Shown piece by piece: positions 61,697 to 64,000 of a DNA stretch of 64,000 nucleotides. Source of the stretch: Lentilactobacillus sunkii DSM 19904 (GTDB lineage Bacteria; Bacillota; Bacilli; Lactobacillales; Lactobacillaceae); assembly GCF_001435575.1 (NCBI RefSeq), contig NZ_AZEA01000013.1, forward strand, positions 1-64,000. Direction: 5' to 3'. A program made the position numbers and the translations under genes. The stretch's first letter is position 1. The number at the start of each line of letters is the position of its first letter. Under the pieces are notes generated by a model, which ran no database searches, was not told where the DNA came from, and saw only the letters and a program-made list of their open reading frames with translations.

Positions 61697-63271
61697 TTAG
61701 TTCAAAGGTTCAGTTGATTGCATCAACTCAGGTGGCCACAATACCATCAAGTAGCCGTAACCATCTTGGTCAAATGCCAAGCTTTCGAACTCACGGCCTG
61801 AATCAAATGCTTGATAATGGATATCGTCTGCTGAGAAGTTTCCACTTTGAATACCTGATGTAGGTACTGAAGTCAAAATATCATCAGAAACGAAGTACAA
61901 ACGGTTATTGGCAGGGTTGACTGCAACCCCTTGGTTAGTTGAACCGCCACGTTTGCCGACCATTGATGATGAAGCCTGGAAGCTGACACCATTTTGATCA
62001 AGACGTCCGTAGAAGAACATGTAACCGCCGTTTAACTTACGGCCCCAATATGCGTTACCATCCTTATCAAATGCCAATGTATGCAATTGAAGGTTGGCGC
62101 TATCGCCATGATACATCTTGAAGTTGTATTCACGAATTGGCTTCAAAGTGTTTGGATCCATTTCAAGAACTGTGTTGTTGTCATCACGTGATGCAAGGTC
62201 AGACAAAGTATTATCTTCAGCTAAGTAGATATGCTTGTTCTGAGGGTTGTATGACAATGTTTGTCCGTGACCAATATCAACTTCTGGTGATAATTGGGCA
62301 GTTTGGGCAATATCAACATATTTGAACATGTCAGGATTTTGAGCCTTGGCATCGTCAATTTGTCCTTGATAAGTATCAATCTGTGATTGAATACCGCTGA
62401 TCTTAGTGTTGTACTTGGCAATCTTAGCCTTGTGCATCTGGTAAGACTTCATCCAGCGAGCCATCTTGGAGGTTGCTGTCTTCACAGTCTTCTTGGCTTT
62501 AGCACGAGTATTGTACGAGTACTTGTATGACTTGGAAATCTTTTGATACTTGGCTTTCTTAGTCTTCCAGCTGTAATACCACTTTTGTGCATTCTTCATG
62601 TAGTTGTTCTGGTTATTCTGCCAGGACTTGTTCTGGTTCAAAGTGGTCGTCAAAGTCTGAACTTTATCAAATGCACCCTGTAATTGAGCGTTGATTTGAT
62701 TGTATTCATCGTTATGAGCCTGCCCATCTGTGGTGTATGGGTTAAAGTAATCAAATGCCCGCCATAACAGTAAAACATCAGAGCCGACACCTAATTGCTG
62801 GAGCTTGGCCATGTTGAACTTAACGATGGCACCTTGGTTAGTATTCGTTCCGTTGGATTCGATAAAGTAGATATTACCGTCACCATCGAGTGTGACACTT
62901 TGGAAGTTACCATGTTGGAAGTTGGAAACGTTAAAACCATCTGGTAGGAAAAACTTGGTCTTAAACGTGTTGGATTGTGAACTGCCGGCAATTGTGTTGT
63001 ATGAATTACCGTAGTTGTATCCAGTTGGATCCAATGAATATTTCTTATACTTTTTACTTACGTTCCCCTGTGGCGTCGAGTTATTGACTACATTGAGAGC
63101 ATTCTCGTTGTAATCTTTAAGTACGTTTCCAGAATTAACTTGCGGAATTGACCCTGCAGTACCAGGATTAGTAATCACATCCGCATTGGCACTCGGTGCA
63201 GCGATACCGAAAATTCCGGCTGATGCAAACAAGAACGCTGCCGCGAGAGCTAATTTAAAATGTCCTTTCAT
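61697..63271 (-). CDS. secreted propeller-like protein with lysine-rich coiled insertion (unrecognised)
   Basis: 524 residues. Signal peptide about 1-30 (ends SANA). Residues about 110-170 and 320-524 have the short beta-blade pattern DGDGNIYFIESN, DKDGNAYWGRKLNG, NPANNRLYFVSDD and FDQDGYGYLMVLW, suggesting one beta-propeller. It is split by residues about 185-320, which are helical and rich in Lys and Tyr (YKYSYNTRAKAKKTVKTAT; MHKAKIAKYNTKI). The insert could bind wall polymer or DNA. No family recognised. ATG at 63271 follows GGGGTGAG. Confidence 0.6.
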   Translation of the reverse strand: MKGHFKLALAAAFLFASAGIFGIAAPSANADVITNPGTAGSIPQVNSGNVLKDYNENALNVVNNSTPQGNVSKKYKKYSLDPTGYNYGNSYNTIAGSSQSNTFKTKFFLPDGFNVSNFQHGNFQSVTLDGDGNIYFIESNGTNTNQGAIVKFNMAKLQQLGVGSDVLLLWRAFDYFNPYTTDGQAHNDEYNQINAQLQGAFDKVQTLTTTLNQNKSWQNNQNNYMKNAQKWYYSWKTKKAKYQKISKSYKYSYNTRAKAKKTVKTATSKMARWMKSYQMHKAKIAKYNTKISGIQSQIDTYQGQIDDAKAQNPDMFKYVDIAQTAQLSPEVDIGHGQTLSYNPQNKHIYLAEDNTLSDLASRDDNNTVLEMDPNTLKPIREYNFKMYHGDSANLQLHTLAFDKDGNAYWGRKLNGGYMFFYGRLDQNGVSFQASSSMVGKRGGSTNQGVAVNPANNRLYFVSDDILTSVPTSGIQSGNFSADDIHYQAFDSGREFESLAFDQDGYGYLMVLWPPELMQSTEPLN

Positions 63272-63520
63272 TCAATCTCACCCCAATTAAATTTTTACAG
63301 ATTTGAAAATGTGTTCATACTCTATTAAAACGGCTTTTGCCAAAAATCACAAGTTTTATGCATGGATTTCACGCAAACCTAATAATTGTAACTTGCAGGT
63401 AATCTTCGAGTAACAGGCAATATTGTACATATTTGATACCCAATATTTACACTTAATTTACATTGTCGCGGTACCCTTAAGGTGTTGATAAATATGACTT
63501 ATTCCGAGGAGCGGGTAATC

Positions 63521-64000
63521 ATGAAAAAGTCTACAATTACGATTATTTTGACGTTAATCTTTGTGGGAACCATCGGAATTTCAGGAATCGTGTCCCACCA
63601 TCGAAATGATGCTTCGGCGTCGAATCCAAGCGAAGTTTCCAAATCATTTCGAGGAGCCTGGTATGGTAATAAGGCCGATATTTATTTCGGCAAGCATAGT
63701 GTCAGCTATCATTCAGATCAGACCTTTTATGAACGGTCGGGCAATTACTTTGTCTTCGGCCCCACTTCGACTAAAAGCTGGAAAGCATTCGGAACCCCAA
63801 ACACCAGTGATGTCAGTCTGGCAAGGGTAGCAAACATCAACGTGGCGGGATTCACCCAACCGGTACTGGAAACATACAAGGGAAAGGCAAATGCCTCGGC
63901 CCCGTACAAGGTTTACTATTACACCAGAAACAATACCGATGTCATGAAGACGATGACTGGTGAGGTTAATAGCCTGCCTAAGGCGAATGTGGAGGGGTTT
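63521..64000 (+). CDS. membrane-anchored or secreted protein, partial (runs off the window)
   Basis: ATG 63521 follows GAGGAGCGGG. At least 160 residues, open to the edge. An N-terminal hydrophobic segment (TIIILTLIFVGTIGISGIV-like, about 4-24) is a signal peptide or anchor. The rest has FRGAWYGNKADIYFGKHSVSYHSDQ, which resembles the one-domain secreted proteins of lactobacilli that begin with WYG/WRGxW. Function unknown. Confidence 0.65.
   Translation, partial: MKKSTITIILTLIFVGTIGISGIVSHHRNDASASNPSEVSKSFRGAWYGNKADIYFGKHSVSYHSDQTFYERSGNYFVFGPTSTKSWKAFGTPNTSDVSLARVANINVAGFTQPVLETYKGKANASAPYKVYYYTRNNTDVMKTMTGEVNSLPKANVEGF

Noticed and set aside
1-64000. Insertion sequence or prophage as source of the S-layer cluster
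   Set aside because: No transposase, integrase, terminal repeat or att-like site was recognised anywhere in the window.

Overview
The window looks like a chromosomal segment of a low-GC Gram-positive bacterium of the family Lactobacillaceae. The best clue is a set of nine S-layer protein loci of the Levilactobacillus brevis / Lentilactobacillus type: a signal peptide, then a conserved wall-binding N-terminus with the motif [22 protein letters not shown], then a variable C-terminus. TTG starts, strong GGAGG ribosome binding sites, cre-like catabolite sites, NlpC/P60, DUF5776 and DegV/DUF1836 genes fit the same group. The genus is an inference.

Layout. 1-24500 is an S-layer paralogue array, almost all on the minus strand. 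Slp1-Slp6 lie between 258 and 13301, interrupted by a secreted DNA/RNA endonuclease on the plus strand (8372-9241). Next come an alpha-carbonic anhydrase and a three-gene peptide operon (dipeptide epimerase, orphan peptide-binding lipoprotein, S15-type hydrolase; 14130-18890). Slp7, Slp8, a lipoprotein and Slp9 follow. Slp3 is broken by a frameshift at a near-perfect hairpin, Slp9 by one in-frame TAG, and Slp8 is only the wall-binding half.

24800-38700 is housekeeping and accessory sequence: a small sigma factor with DUF1659/DUF2922 proteins, a PPOX-like flavoprotein, a two-gene membrane/secreted cassette flanked by duplicated terminators, a YbaK-type deacylase, a short-chain dehydrogenase with a cre site, a HigBA toxin-antitoxin pair with a clear promoter/operator, an HPr-like protein whose phosphorylatable His15 is Met (Crh-like), an NlpC/P60 peptidase, tenA under a TPP riboswitch, and an XRE-regulated ABC exporter operon.

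38850-64000 is rich in surface proteins: two MucBP/DUF5776 proteins, two tandem giant (about 1,380 residue) DUF5776 proteins with cre-like sites at the same distance upstream, a secreted matrixin-type protease, and a secreted propeller-like protein with a lysine-rich coiled insert. Among them are DegV/DUF1836, a MacB-type ABC transporter, a GH43 enzyme, a methyltransferase and a D-2-hydroxyacid dehydrogenase.

Together the region appears to specify the cell envelope surface: interchangeable S-layer subunits and non-covalently bound adhesins (no LPXTG seen), with peptide scavenging and carbon-catabolite-linked control. No rRNA, tRNA, CRISPR array, transposase or prophage gene was recognised.
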